A stretch of 64,000 bases of DNA from Symbiodinium kawagutii (lineage: Eukaryota; Sar; Dinophyceae; Suessiales; Symbiodiniaceae): assembly GCA_009767595.1 (NCBI GenBank), contig VSDK01028391.1:41615-105614 (forward strand), written 5' to 3'. How positions within the stretch are numbered: the first letter of the stretch is position 1; each line of letters begins with the position of its first letter. Below are positions 12,847-25,954 of this stretch, one piece after another. The notes under the pieces were generated by a model. The model saw only the letters and a list, made by a program, of their open reading frames with translations, had not been told where the DNA came from and did no database searches. A program made the translations under genes and the position numbers.

Positions 12847-13027
12847 CTGAGCAAATGGTGACATGACCTGGCTGCCCCTCCGAGCATCTTAGAAGTGCAG
12901 TTGTCCGGTTGAACCCTGCGAAAACCACCGAGAGGTGCGCCATCTCATCATGCGACATGCAAAGCTCAGCCTGATCGTCCTCGAGGCCAAAGAAACGAGG
13001 CACCGTCTCCTGAATGAACTCCTGGAG
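12847..13027 (-). CDS. Candidate exon with good splice sites
   Basis: Between acceptor TTGTCAG| (13029-13028) and donor CTCAG|GTAAGA (12846). The frame reads LQEFIQETVPRFFGLEDDQA then ELCMSHDEMAHLSVVFAGFN, acidic and soluble. A decoy TTACCTGATCTTACCTGA tandem sits at the donor, giving two alternative 5' sites. Product unknown. Confidence 0.45.
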
Positions 13028-13344
13028 CTGACAAATGTGAGGAGCTGATGATCGCTGATCTGCTGATTCACAATGATGAGATGCCAGGAGTCGAAATGAC
13101 TATAGAATTCAGTGGAAGCCGCTGTCATCAAAGCGAACAATGAAACAAAAGGACAGGAGTCCAACGAAACGCTATGAGACTCCAAGATGTAAGACCATAG
13201 AACATAAAGCCCCCAAGGTGCGGCAAGTTCAATATCATGGTTGCGGAATTGCTGAAGGACTCGCATGTAGTATGCTAAGGAACCCATGCTGCCGCTCCCT
13301 AGGTTTCCTCAAGTTTTAGCGTCCTCTATCCTTGCTGACTGTCA

Positions 13345-13602
13345 GGCAACCTGAACATTGAACCACCAAACATGGCAGAAAACAATGACACTTGCCACAT
13401 CCTCGGTGCCGTATTCACCGCTTTCACTCCCCATGTCCTGCTCAACCGCCTGCTGCTCTGCAAAGAACTGATGTGTTGAATCCTCGTCAGTGAAGCCGTC
13501 AAACCTGGGGCAAGCGCAGCAAAGCAAACACGATTCTCTTCCCAAACTCATTCCCAGGTTGCCAAAGTGATAGGGGCAAGTCCTGTTGAATTCAACCTCC
13601 AA
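13345..13602 (-). CDS. Candidate exon, acidic
   Basis: Minus-strand frame reading CPRFDGFTDEDSTHQFFAEQ then MGSESGEYGTEDVASVIVF. Probably in the same gene as 12847-13027. No family recognised. Confidence 0.35.
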
Positions 13603-13669
13603 GTTTTTGACTGGAAGAGATTACCCTCCCTTCATGTAGGAAACAGTTCGTGGTTCAAGGCAGCATGCA

Positions 13670-13779
13670 ATGCAACCAAAGTGGCTGCTGCACTGTCTCG
13701 TGTACAAAAACCTTCAGCAGCTTCTGAATGCCCGTGAACTTCAGGAGCAAGATCACGGACTTCGCATCACCAAACATAC
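13670..13779 (-). CDS. Candidate exon
   Basis: After acceptor GGCTGTAG| (13781-13780) the frame reads GDAKSVILLLKFTGIQKLL then KVFVHETVQQPLW. Amphipathic; no family recognised. Confidence 0.35.
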
Positions 13780-13814
13780 CTACAGCCAAGGGCTCTTCTT
13801 CTCCCTCTTGGCCT

Positions 13815-14395
13815 CTTGGTCCCTCTCTCTCCCTCTCTCTCTCTCTGTGGTATACCGATCTTTTTTATTCTCTCTCTCCCTCTCTCTCTCTCTGTCTGCT
13901 TTTGCATATCTACCTAAGTGCCGTCTTGTACCTATCTGCGAATTGATCGATCGATCGATTGATTGATTGGTCTATCAATCTGTCTAACTATCTGTCTGTC
14001 TGTCTGTCGGTCTGTCGGTCGTTCTGTCTATCGGCCTGTCTGTCTACCTAGCTACCTGTCTACCCATCTATCTACCTATCTACCTCTCTACCCGTCTACC
14101 CGTCTATCTACCTATCTACCCGTCTACCCATCTATCTACCTATATCTACCTCTCTACCCATCTACCCGTCTATCTACCTATCTACCTATCTACCTATCTA
14201 CATGTCTACCTATCTACCCATCCATCCATCCATCCATCCATCCACCCATCCACCCATCCAAATATCCACCCATCCAAAGATCCACCCATCCAAATATCCA
14301 CCCATCCATCCATCCATCCATCCATCCATCCATCCATCCATCCATCCATCCATCCAACCAATCCACCCATCGATCTATCTATCTTTCCCTCTGTT
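13815..14395. repeat. Compound TC, TGTC, TCTA and CATC microsatellite field
   Basis: About 580 bp: two TC tracts, then GATC/TGTC, TACC/TCTA and finally a long CATC tract (14219-14360). Open frames through it (Ser-Ile-His-Pro repeats) are artefacts of the repeat. Confidence 0.95.
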
Positions 14396-14599
14396 TCTCT
14401 TTCATTCTGTCGCTTATCTCCTGCAGGCAGCACCATTTGGACACACTTTTTTACCAGCAGAACGTAGCGAACACATCTTAAATCTTTCGGACTCTGACGC
14501 ATATCCGGGTCAACAAAGAAGGTCACCAGCCAAAAAAGACCTCAAAACTCAAAAATCACTGCCCAAAGTCATCTTGCTGCTAAGTTGAATATATTCTTC

Positions 14600-14815
14600 C
14601 TGTCGCAACTTTGGATCCACAGGGTTTGGGACCGGGAGCACTTTGCAAGGCGGGGGGGCCAATTCCATGATCCGTGCTGCCGGGATGCTAAAGCCATTTT
14701 CGCTTTTCCTCGTGGATGATTCCTTATCAACGGAACTGTTGTCACTGGAACCCACAAGGACAAAAGCGCTGGCTGCGTGGACCACGGCCCCGGGCTCTTT
14801 GACAAGACTAAGGGA
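14600..14815 (-). CDS. Candidate exon after a strong pyrimidine tract
   Basis: A T-rich tract ending TCTCCCTTAG| precedes a frame reading AASAFVLVGSSDNSSVDKES then ARIMELAPPPCKVLPVPNPV. A plus-strand frame is also open. Confidence 0.3.
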
Positions 14816-15096
14816 GAAAAAAACACATCATTTCATCGTCATGCCAACCTGTCCTTTGTTGCTTTTATAGTCTGCATTAGGAAGTGGTGCAGTGGGCCCA
14901 ACCAAGATCAAGCATACGGTGTGACCAAAGTGATGTATGTCACTAATATTTGTTCAACGGATTTCCCCACGCCTAGGGACATATCTCAGCCGTCGAGTGC
15001 TTCAGCCCGATGGCCCCTTTTGCGCTAAGTCCAACCGGGCTGATGAAGATTCATTCCTTTTATGGCTCAGAGATCCTAAAAAAAACTAATGGCAAC

Positions 15097-15345
15097 CTCA
15101 ACATGCCCAGAATCAGACAACTTCACAAAGGTGGGAAATTTGGAATCGCCGCTGCGGCCGTTCTCTGCAATTGCTGACTCCAGAGTGGCCAAAGTGATCC
15201 TTGGATTCGACAGTACCAAATTTTGGAAAAATGAGGGATCAATGAGATCATTGGATTCACCAGTACCAAATTCATCACAGACCTTGCAGTTCTCATTGAA
15301 TTTCTGCTGTCCGAGCATCACTACGTTCTCCATCGCGTCGCATAC
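15097..15345 (-). CDS. Candidate exon with internal duplication
   Basis: Exactly 83 codons between acceptor GCCTAG| (15347-15346) and donor TTGAG|GTTGCC (15096). The frame reads VVMLGQQKFNENCKVCDEFG then LVLSNPRITLATLESAIAEN. A stretch around GGATTC..CAGTACCAAATT occurs twice (near 15200 and 15250). Function unknown. Confidence 0.4.
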
Positions 15346-15499
15346 CTAGGCACTTTGGCAGTGTCTCTTTGGGACTTGGTAGCGTATCCCTCATGTAGCT
15401 TCTAAGAACTCAATCCAGGTCGCAAGGTGCCCATGGACCCACGTAGCTTTTCGTTCAGGTCATAGACAATTTTCATCAATCATTCAATCATATGCAGTG

Positions 15500-15597
15500 T
15501 CGATAGTATATATGTATGTGTGCATGGATGCACGGATGCACAAATGCATGGATGCATGGATGCATGCATGCATGCATGGATGGATGGATGGATGCAC
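15500..15597. repeat. ATGG/ATGC tetranucleotide repeat
   Basis: GCATGGATGCACGGATGCAC-type units ending in a GGAT run. Confidence 0.9.
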
Positions 15598-16459
15598 TAT
15601 ATGTAGTTCCAAATGTCCAAAACATTACACACCCTTGAGGAAGCACAGTAGTTGTATACATTTTTGCGCCTGAATGTATGAGACTTGAAACCGCATTTAT
15701 GAAGGCCCCTGAAATCTGCGGTCACAACGGTGGGTGGTGCTGTGGTGCGAGTAATCCATCCTTTCCAGGGCCCTGTCAGCACCTGCCCCGAAACTGCCAA
15801 GGTACATTGGTAAACAGGTCATGGTGCCATCGGATGCGCCAGAAGCGAGGCTCTAAGGCTGCTTCCTCCGAAGGAAATCATCTCCGATGGCTATGGGTCA
15901 TTAGCCAAGATGGGTATGGGAACATCCCAACAATTTGGGTGTTCGCTTCGTTTTTTTGGGATGTCAGCAGAAGGGGTACAAGGTTGCAAGTGCCACAGCC
16001 ATGTAGTGGTGATGGGTTTCAACGATGAAACCGTCAATCGATTTTGGTAAACAACTCGGTTGTGGATCATGGTTGTGCTATGTCATGTCCTGAGAGAATG
16101 CCAGAAACTATACCGATGCAGTCACAAATATTTGTGGAACCACATGAAAGAAACATGAGACATGCATGCTTGCTCCCGTCATTCGCCTTCACAGTATGAC
16201 GCGAAGCCGAGAGAACGCATTGACATTTTTAAATGTCACCAAACTAGAGCACCACATTATTCTGGCTGCTTGATTTTGGCAAATGTACGGTAACCAAATC
16301 AAAATTAGCAACTTTCTCACACACCCATATCCCAATGTTGGGATTTTCTTTGCTGTTTCTAAAAATTTCCTACCAATGTCACCATGCTCTCTCTCTCTCT
16401 CTCCGCATGATTCTGGCTGGTAGATCTTCAAAATAAATACTCTACAAATCAGCAAAGAA

Positions 16460-16610
16460 AAATCCCAAGGGCAGCTGCTGCGCCCCGCTCCTCGTTCATC
16501 TGCTTGGCCTCCAGCAGCAACTGCCGGGCTGCTGAGCAATGGAACACCACCTGAAACATGCGCCCAAAGGGACCGAAATTGCACCTTGGAAGCCTTGGAA
16601 GTTCAGTTCT
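16460..16610 (-). CDS. Candidate exon
   Basis: Minus frame FQVVFHCSAARQLLLEAKQM then NEERGAAAALGIF: helical, protein-like, not recognised. Low certainty because a second minus frame is also open. Confidence 0.25.
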
Positions 16611-16969
16611 CAGACATTTTCTGCAATCGTTGGCTGCACCTGTGAAACTTTTTGAGGAGGTTTGCTGAGCATACTGCTTATTGAAGCTAATTTAGGGAAT
16701 CAAATCCGAGAAATAAACACAATTCACAGATTTTGCGCGGACAGGATGAGATGCTCGCATGACCAACGCCAGCAAAAGTCACTTGCCCCTGGAAGTTTCT
16801 CTGATGTCCAGGCTATGCACACCCACCATAGAAAACAGCAGTGGCAGCAGTTGAGGCCTTGGTTTCCTTCGGGTCCAAAAGCATCTTGTAGGATTGGAAA
16901 ATCCTGATGGATCCATGCCATGTCATGCCCCTAACGCAGCCCCACCCAGGCATGGAAGTGGTTCCCCTG

Positions 16970-17100
16970 CAGTCACCAAGAGTCCTTTACTCCAGTGACA
17001 CTTGGGGTCTCCAACAGCTTTCGCCACAGCGACACACACTGAAACAGGTAGCCCCTGCATCTCCCTTCTAGGTGTCTAATCGCGGCAAAAACGAAGCCAA
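16970..17100 (-). CDS. Candidate exon with one helix
   Basis: Minus frame SVWHGLAGLGFVFAAIRHLE then GYLFQCVSLWRKLLETPS. Possibly downstream of the 17199-17580 exon. Not recognised. Confidence 0.3.
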
Positions 17101-17198
17101 GACCAGCGAGGCCATGCCAGACACTCATCACAGGGGCAGGAATCACGCTCCTACTCTGCTGTACATCGGCAGCGGTTGTCTATAAAGGCAACTCCTAC

Positions 17199-17580
17199 CT
17201 CCGATCTTTATTTTGTGGCATTTTTGCGAAGCGAAATGAAATGGCATCAAGTTTACACAGGTATATTTCATTGCAGGAGCCGGATTGTAACATTATCTTT
17301 AGTCTTTTCGCTGAGGCATTCATCCTAACAAAACGACTAAACATGTCAAAGTCAAGCATTAGGTCGGTGAACGTCCCAGCAAGAAGGATTACACTGCCAC
17401 CTTTGGAAGGTTTTGCCATGGCAACAAGGTTCCGAGCAGTTTTTGAACACCCTTGGCTTTGATCATCCTTTCTTAATGCGAGTAAGCCCAGGGACTCATC
17501 CCAGCATGCGTTCAGCTTCTTGAAGGCCAAGTCTGATGCCCCTGAGCCGCGGGGCAACAGCGACTGCGTTAAACTCTGCT
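17199..17580 (-). CDS. Long open exon, C-terminal soluble region of FUSC-like gene or separate gene
   Basis: Open for about 125 codons on the minus strand, ending at donor CGGAG|GTAGGA (17198). The first part (ASDLAFKKLNACWDESLGLL) is amphipathic. The second part includes GGSVILLAGTFTDLML and is more hydrophobic. No family recognised. The opposite strand lacks a comparable frame. Confidence 0.4.
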
Positions 17581-20500
17581 GGGTATCCCATGCCGGGCCT
17601 CTCTGATCTGATCTGTTTTTGAGCTCAAGGGCTGGTTCGCCTACGACCTACGGATTGTGAAGGCCAAGATGCGGTTTGAATGGAACATGGAGTCCATTAG
17701 CATAGTGATCGTGAAAGCGACACAGTTCCTTGGATGGACAGGGAGTGTTTTGGCATTGGGGAATGAGCCAAATGAACCGTGAGCACTGAATCGCACCAAT
17801 TCTGTTCATTCTTGTGATGTCAGAAGGGGTCGTGCTTGGACCCAGGGCCATTTCGAATTGTTATGGGTCTAGGATCTATAGTACAAAGATACATACAGCA
17901 CGCCAAGGCTTCCGCTCAATCATGAGACGCATAACGCCCATTCAGCCATTTTTCAGGTGCAGGTGCTGCCTTTGTTGCCTCAAGCACTTCAACCCATGTT
18001 TTCATCACAAATGATTACATTCGTTTACAAATGTTCTCCAATGTCACTACTGCTATGAGGGACAATGCCATTATCAACAATATGTTCTCATAATCACACA
18101 CACGCACACACGCAAAAACACATATATGCATATATGCAAATATACATAAATATATTTAAATATGTATATATATATATATTTAAATATGCATATATATATA
18201 TATATATAAATATAAAACAATATTTTTAAATATGTATATATATATATATAAAACAATCTACATATATAAATATATTTGATCATATTTAAAACATAAAAAT
18301 AAATAAATAAATGAATAGATAAATAAATAAATATATATATATATATATAAACACAAAAATATCTTAATAAAACACATCTATACATCAATAAAAAAGGGTA
18401 TTGTACATATGGATGCATATTGTACAAATGTAAAAAAGCCTAAACATATACTTAATCTACCAATTTGTGTGTTTATTGAACACCTACTGTCCTTCACAAT
18501 CCAACTCTGCTAGCTCTGCGGGAAAGACTCATCATCAACCCATCGAAGGTGTCTCGCTTGCCTTGGAGCTGCCGGGATCCCCAGCCCGGTGACCATCCGC
18601 TGGACCTCCAAGGAGGTCACTTGATCAAAGGGTGAGCCAAAGAGTGACCAGCTTGGCTAACTCACGCCTTGAATAGACACGAGCACATCAAGTCATATCA
18701 AAGGCGAATGGGGTCTTAATGAGACTCAACTCGGTTGTGTCGGAAGAACGTCAGCAGCGATAATGTGTGTGTACAAATGCGTACGCCCGCATATATGCAC
18801 ATGTATTCGCATGCACGTACACATGCACATGTATCTAGGTACGTGCATAGATGCATAGATACATATGATCTCAATACATCACGCTGTATATATGACATGG
18901 ATTGCACATCATATTCTACATATGTATGTGTGCAAAGGGTACGGCTGTGAACGCACCATATGCGTATGTCAACGTATGCATCAAAAGCTGAAGGTTTGCA
19001 CACCTAAATGTACAGCATACCCACTCTCTATTCATACAACCTCTCGCTGGGCAGGTTTGCTTTGCCGCTAAGGTGCCAATCTTGTGAGGGTGATTGCAAG
19101 AGACAGCCAACAAGGTAGAGGCTCCAAAAGCCGCCGCGAGGACACCCACAGTGGAGAAGTTGCGGGAATGGAAGTAGACGAAGAGGCCACCAAACGTCCA
19201 CAAAAAGGTCACCCTAGGCAAACCATGGTGCCCCTGACCCACGATGCCCCACCAACTTGTTGGACAGCGAGCTGGTTGCAAATCAATAGGCTTTTCTGCC
19301 AAGTGTCATAGAGTGCAGCACCAGATCTGGCCATTCGCAACTATCCAAAAAGCCGCCCAAAAGTCGAGCGAAGACCTCAAGACATTGTGGCCGGATTAGG
19401 TCTACGCAAAGGCGATGTTCATCTGGAGGACTCCAGCAGCGACTGATGTCTTGCCTTTCTTAAATGCTTTAGCATCCCTTCTCCCTCGCCTAAAAGCCCA
19501 GAAGATGTTTTGATTCCATACTAAATATTTCTAAACTATAGGGTTTCCATGGGTTTCCCCCAAAATCATATATATTTGTATATATCGATCCCACCGTAAG
19601 CCATACTGAACTCGGATTTCCGGGATGGGTCCAACTTAAGGCGGAAGGGATGGGTCGCATGTTGGATCCGAGGCACATTGCCCAGCATCAAGCCCTGGAT
19701 GCGATTCCTTGCACCAGCGCGGCAACCAATTGTTGGAACTTTGACAACATTTCATGGGCTGGCCTTGGGTGCATACAGAAACATTCGTCATGTAGATTAA
19801 AACGCCCAATACATATAAGATCAAATAAGTATATATGTATATATGTATATATGTATATATATGTATATATTGCTACAGTACATCTATACATGAATGCAAA
19901 TGTGCAGAAAACATATGTTCAATATGATGTTCATTCATTGAAACACCTCCCTTTACGGATGTCAGTCTATGCAACAATGCCGATACCAACGGCAAACAAA
20001 AGCAATAACTCCAACAAGAACGTTATATACTGGTCATTCCAACGGTACATGCACTTGCATGCACGCACAGTTGATACAACCTAGGCAAACCTACTACTGC
20101 TGGTGTAATCAAAGGGTGGAAGCAGGACCAGCTTCGAGCGACCAAGGAGTTTGATCAGCAAACGTGCATCGTAAGACTGTGAAAACACGCGCACTCACAC
20201 ACACACACACACCACCCCGAAAGTTTACAAACACTCGCGTACACACACAATGAAGCAATTCAAAACCAACACTGACACACTCACACCGGTCACACCACAG
20301 AAAATTGGTGTTGCCTTACATCATGTTACATTACATACGCCAGGTTACACTACAATACATCACATTACTTGACGCACCTAGGAGTACTTGTACATGTGAA
20401 TCATCTGTAGGCATACGCATGCTACATGATGCAATCCTACCTGCATGCAAGTTCTCTGTGATGTTTTTGCTCATGACTTCTCAGTGCCGCCCCAATTTTC

Positions 20501-23500
20501 GGAGCCGCCAAGGCTCAGGTCATTCACTAAGGCAGAGCCGGAGTACATGGACAACAGCAGTGGTGCTGTCGCAGCAATGGCAGGAGACTTGGGGGGGATG
20601 AGCTCGCCCCAGCCAAAGTATCCGATCAGGAAACCTGGGTCAAAGTGGTGCCGTTGCAATTGGACCCTTCAAAGTCTTTCATTTTTTCCAGCTTTTGAAG
20701 TGTTTTGCTAAGAATCTAGCATTGGCTTCTCCGCACATAGCCCAGCTTTTGCCACAAATTTAGGTCTGTTGGCTGAGCGCTTCTGGACCCTTTTGGGCCC
20801 ACACACACACACGCATATGGTAATGTAAGCTTTGCCAAACAGTGCAGCCGCTTTTTCCCCCCTCATGGCGTGAGATGCTGCTCATCATGTTTCCGCAGTC
20901 CACTGTGATGTAGGTGAAGATTTTCCAGGCATGACCATGACCCATCCATGGCGTAGATTTTTGCACACTTTTGGAGACTATAAGACTGCCACAGGTAACG
21001 GATGAGGTTGAATCCCCACAATTGGAAGAATGGCAGGATGGGTACACAAACACGCGTCCGTTCGCTGTCTACGTCTTTCAGGATGAGAATGTTGGATCAT
21101 TATGGCTGAGCTCATCATCTTCCAACAATGAGATTGTCACTAGTGACAGCAATCATATTATCGCAACCCTGAGGTCTCCCACCCAACGAAATCATCGGGA
21201 GCATTGGTGCATGCATATATCTTGCCAAAGGAACATCTAAAAGCTATCTTGTGTTTTTGGGGGACCATCCAAGAAACATAAGAAATAGGAGAGAATGCCG
21301 CGCAAGGCATACAGCAAATGATCCTTCTCTGCAAGATTCTCGAAAATTGATAGCATTCCTCCAGATTCTGGTGAAGGTGGCCTTGGCAACAAAGACTAGT
21401 TGTGCATTAAAGGCATGGCCTCCATGTCTGATACTGTTACCAAAATCCCTTTCATGCATGCCCTGTGGAATCTCACGCGACCGACGTTGGACCACAGAGT
21501 GTTCTCCTCAACAAACACTGGCCCCTCACAACTATCGAAGCACGGTGAAGCGCAGCGCAGCGTCGATCTGACATAGACAACAGCTTTGCTTATGGCACTG
21601 GGACCGTGGCCGAGTTCCCAGGAGATCTTGTGGCTAAGACGAGGTGCAGTGCATCTTTGTCCCTCGAGAATTTGCACACGCCTTCGGCTACCTCCACAAT
21701 TTCCTGAACAATACGACTGATACCTGGCATGGAACAGCTGAAGCATGTGAGCTCATGTGGTTTCTGCATGTTTCTGCCAGGACTGGACTGATACCTGACC
21801 AAAGGCTAAGCCCGTGGTTTCTGCCACTGCAGCAAGCAAATTAGGACATTAGGATAGATTGGGTATCGTCATCCAACCGGCCTTCACATAGCCATAGAAA
21901 CCAACTGCGGTGAACCATTCTGACAAGACCAATCCACATGGTCGTTTCCGCACATCCTGGCATCGTTATCAATGACACCATTGACCCGATCCCCAAATTC
22001 GGAATTTGATCCACACAATTGGGCATACGAAGAACACCGGCAGAATCCAGCAGATATTTCGCATTATTTCGTGATATTTCCATGCGCAAATTCCACTGTT
22101 TTAGCGAACTGTCCACAAGGCTCCCGGGTTGCGCGGCTGGTTGTGCCAGTTTCATCAGCCGAGCCGCTCCAGTGGAGGACCTGTGCTACCCGCAAATCTT
22201 CATACATCCTAAGGACCCAGATGGCATCCACATGGCATCCATGATCCATGCGGCCCCCTGTAATGCCATGGCTGCCATGGAGCTGCCCATGGGAAAGAAC
22301 ATGACGCTGAAGAAAGGCGAAATCGACCATCTTGATTTGACTTCGTTGGAAAATTGGTTGGCGAAAATGGGACGTTGTTGAAGAAAGCAATAACTACCAG
22401 AGGATTGTTGAGTCATCAGTTTCATTTCATTCCCTTTTGAATAGCCGGCCAAAGGTTGGGTAGGCATCAATTAGTGCCAAGCGCAATTAAATATCAAGGC
22501 AGGAAGGAAGGAATGAATTGAAGAAAAAAGGACAAAAAAAGGGGAGAGAAGGAAGGACAAAGAAGAGATATATGAAGAGACGGAGAGAAGGGAGTTTTTT
22601 GGAAATGTGATGGCACGAAAGGGGGCCCGGGAGGGCAACTCAAAAAGGAACAGCTGCAACAAACGCAGCAATGAAACTCACAGGTAACACATCCTCGCGG
22701 TGTCCCCAATCTTTTCTTAGGCTATTTTGGACAGAAGCAAAGCAACTCGCAATTTTTGCCCCTGCTGGAAACAAATGCTTCTGATCATTTGCATCAAATA
22801 TCAGGTTTTTGCGTAGCTTCAGTGTCTTGGGTGGCTAGTTTTCCACCAGCCATGAAGGCAGCAACAGTAGCAGCCACAACAACGACAATACCGATGGCAA
22901 CGACGATGGCAGCGATAATGGCAACGACAAAAGTGACAATGACAACCACCACCATCCCCACAACAATCATGACCACCAGCATGAGGACAACAGGGAAAGC
23001 AAAATCCAACACCAACCACATGAACCACAATCAATAGCACTCAACAAGCACAATAAGTGCAGCCACAACCAGAACACCTAGCCACCAGCCTTATGTTCAG
23101 GGCAACAGCAACACCAAATAATTCCAACAACTCAGTTTGGCATTCAAAGGCTCATGGTTGCGTCATTGTTCGTCATGGTCCGTCGTTTTTCATAGAACTC
23201 CCACGACAACTTCTTCTCAAGCTCTCGCAGCTGTTCCTGAACACTGGAGCTGGTAGGGCGGAGCAAGGGACCACTGTGCTGTGACCGCTACAGTGCTTCG
23301 ATTCGCATGGTGCGGGGTTCAGTTTATGCTTTGTTCAATGGGGATATGTTGGATGTAAAATCGAAACCCGATGAAACAAGACACGAACACACGCACACAA
23401 CACTTTGCGCCAAGCCCAAACTGCACCAATGACAAGCATCGAGTGATTTTGCCACGTCTCTCACTTCTTCAGGGCTCAATTGCCCATCTGAAATTGCCTG

Positions 23501-25918
23501 CACCATGATGTTCAGCAAGTTCTCCTCATGCTAATTGCAGCCGGCAGTCCACATGCAGCAAAACCGCAGGTCAAACAAGGACTGTTGATGAACTTGACAA
23601 AAGTGAGCTCAATGTACGAAGGTACATGCATACATGCATGCATTGCAAAAAGTTTACGATTACAGTTCATTACGCCCATACATACATATATACATGTACA
23701 GATATACACATGCAAACACACACACACATATATATATATATATTTTTTTTTCTATATCTATTTCTATATCTATATCTATATCTGTATATATATATATAAA
23801 AACAAAGTCTGAGTCCGATCCTGCATGCCCGAGGGCGGCCCGACTTTAGGGCGCAGGATGTCTTGAAACTGTTCCTACATTATGCTGACACAGGGGGTGG
23901 ACCTAGCCCTCTGCTTGTGGAAGCTCTGCCGTTGAGTCTCCGTTTCGTTCAAAAGTTCGTCTGTCTGCATCTTCACCGCCTCCATCAGGTGGGAGTTCCT
24001 GGGAAGCTGTCGGAAGCTGTGAGTATGTTGGGCCCTTACAGCTACCATGAACAAGTGCATTCTCCCTGTAGCAAAGAGAAGTGGTCTAGCTATGTCTAGC
24101 TGTCAGTCTGGAAGAGCAAGAAGCTTTCTTTCAGGTGCTGGGATTGGCGCTATCAACTCAATCAAATGATTCGGAAGGGATATTAACCATTCATTGACCA
24201 ACAGTGGTTGAGCAACACTGTGCCAGCAATGGCCAAGTCTTAGACACGCAGTGGATGCCTAGCCTCTTACTTCAATGCTGAGCCAAGCTTCAGAGGCTTT
24301 GCGTTTGCCGCTTCTGCAGCTGACACTGTCCAGGCATTGAAGGCAAGATCATAGATGCGACTGCTCGTCTTGTCCATGGTATGCCTCGTGGAGTGGACAT
24401 GTTCAGTTGTAAAGTGCCAGGATGACGGGAATAGATGCAAACAAATTCCTCTCTTGTTGTCATTTTGAGAGGGAAGGGTCTCATGGGTTTGGGATTGAAA
24501 TGGACAAACCGTACTGCACACTTCCAATTTCGGGCTACATCTGCTATTTTGCTGCAAGCTGAAAGTTGTTTGGCTTGCAACGGAATGTATAAATTCCTCC
24601 TGCCAGCCATATGAGGGCCATATGTAGCCATGAAATGCCATGAAAAACATCGCCAACCAAACAGCTCAGTCTGGCTACCCAGGTAGGAACAAACCAAGGA
24701 AAGTCGCCTCAAACACTGCACCCCTCAGCTGAGACACAAGACTTGGCGTTTCAGCTGCGTGCGGCCCAGGCCAAAACCTCCCATGGTCAGGGCGAAGATT
24801 GGAAGGTTCATGCGGAGTCAAGTGGTGCGGGTGAAGCTTCTCACTTCGGCAAACTCAGCTGGCAAAAATCTGGCAATATCTAGCAAATAGTGAAGACATG
24901 TGAGGACCAAAGGAGAAGTAAGGGCAAGAGCAATCCAGGCCAAGCGACATTCCCACCAGGCTGCTTTGATCAGTGGGTCGTTGTCATCCTGAGCCAACTC
25001 ACTGTTTCAAAAAGGCTTAGGATTCCAGGAATCAAGGTAATGAGACAAGGTCAGATTCCAAACAAACCAAACCAAGAAATTCAAGAAACGCCAACGATCT
25101 TGAGTTTACTCGTGCTTGGGCTCCGCGTCATCTGGACTATGATCAATTGATAGCAGTTGTCTATTAATCTCCCTCTCTCACTGTACCAGCCCGCAGCACT
25201 TCCCATGCCAGTGCTCTATCTTGGCCCCGCGGTCTGTTCTGATCCTCGACAACATCTCCTCCCAGAGACCCAGCTGGACCAACTCACCACAATCCCCCAG
25301 CCATGTTTAGCTCGAGCTTCGGTCATGTCCTGCACCTCCCGTAGGCTGCGCAACACGGCGTCTTTGTAGTAGACGTTTGGTCGTTGCTTACAATAGTATT
25401 CCACCATCATCCGCAGGACTTTTACGATGTTCCGATTCATCACCAGCTGATTCTCCTGAACATACCTGGCAGTCAGAGCGATGTGATTTGCTCATTTGAT
25501 CTCATTTGCCTCCTACAGTCAATGAAGGCATCTCTTGCCACTTGTGGCTGGAGAAGAAAACGCAACAGGACAATTTCCTCCAACCATCATGCGCACTAAT
25601 TTAGCCTGACCGTCAGGATCACACAGGAACTTGTGCAATTGCATCCGCAGTCGTCATTGCATTGTCGCCATCATAATCATGTTCACCATCACCTAGACCG
25701 TCAGCATCGCCACCATTGCCACCATCGCTTCAAACATCATTGAACGCAAAATCTGAATTTCTCACCATGGTCGTTGTCACGGCCATCATGACCATGAAAG
25801 CATCGCCATCATTGCGGTTCCAATATTCTCATCATCGCGGTCATATTGATACTAACAAGAAACGCAACCCTCATCGTCATCATCGTCATCATCGTCATCA
25901 TCATTGTCATCATCATCG

Positions 25919-25954
<36 letters not shown>

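Noticed and set aside
13963..14481. 172-residue frame with Ser-Ile-His-Pro repeats
   Set aside because: Produced by the TCTA/CATC repeat; open in several frames.
17640..17780. Plus-strand frame FELKGWFAYDLRIVKAKMRF and following
   Set aside because: Attractive composition, but it runs against the minus-strand gene and the minus strand is also open; no acceptor or homology settles it.
20971..21240. Plus-strand 89-residue frame with acidic, protein-like sequence
   Set aside because: Two minus frames over the same bases look equally good, and there is no splice or homology evidence to choose.
22756..23037. Apparent Val/Ile-rich membrane segment (minus) or Thr-rich protein (plus)
   Set aside because: Both are translations of one degenerate trinucleotide repeat.
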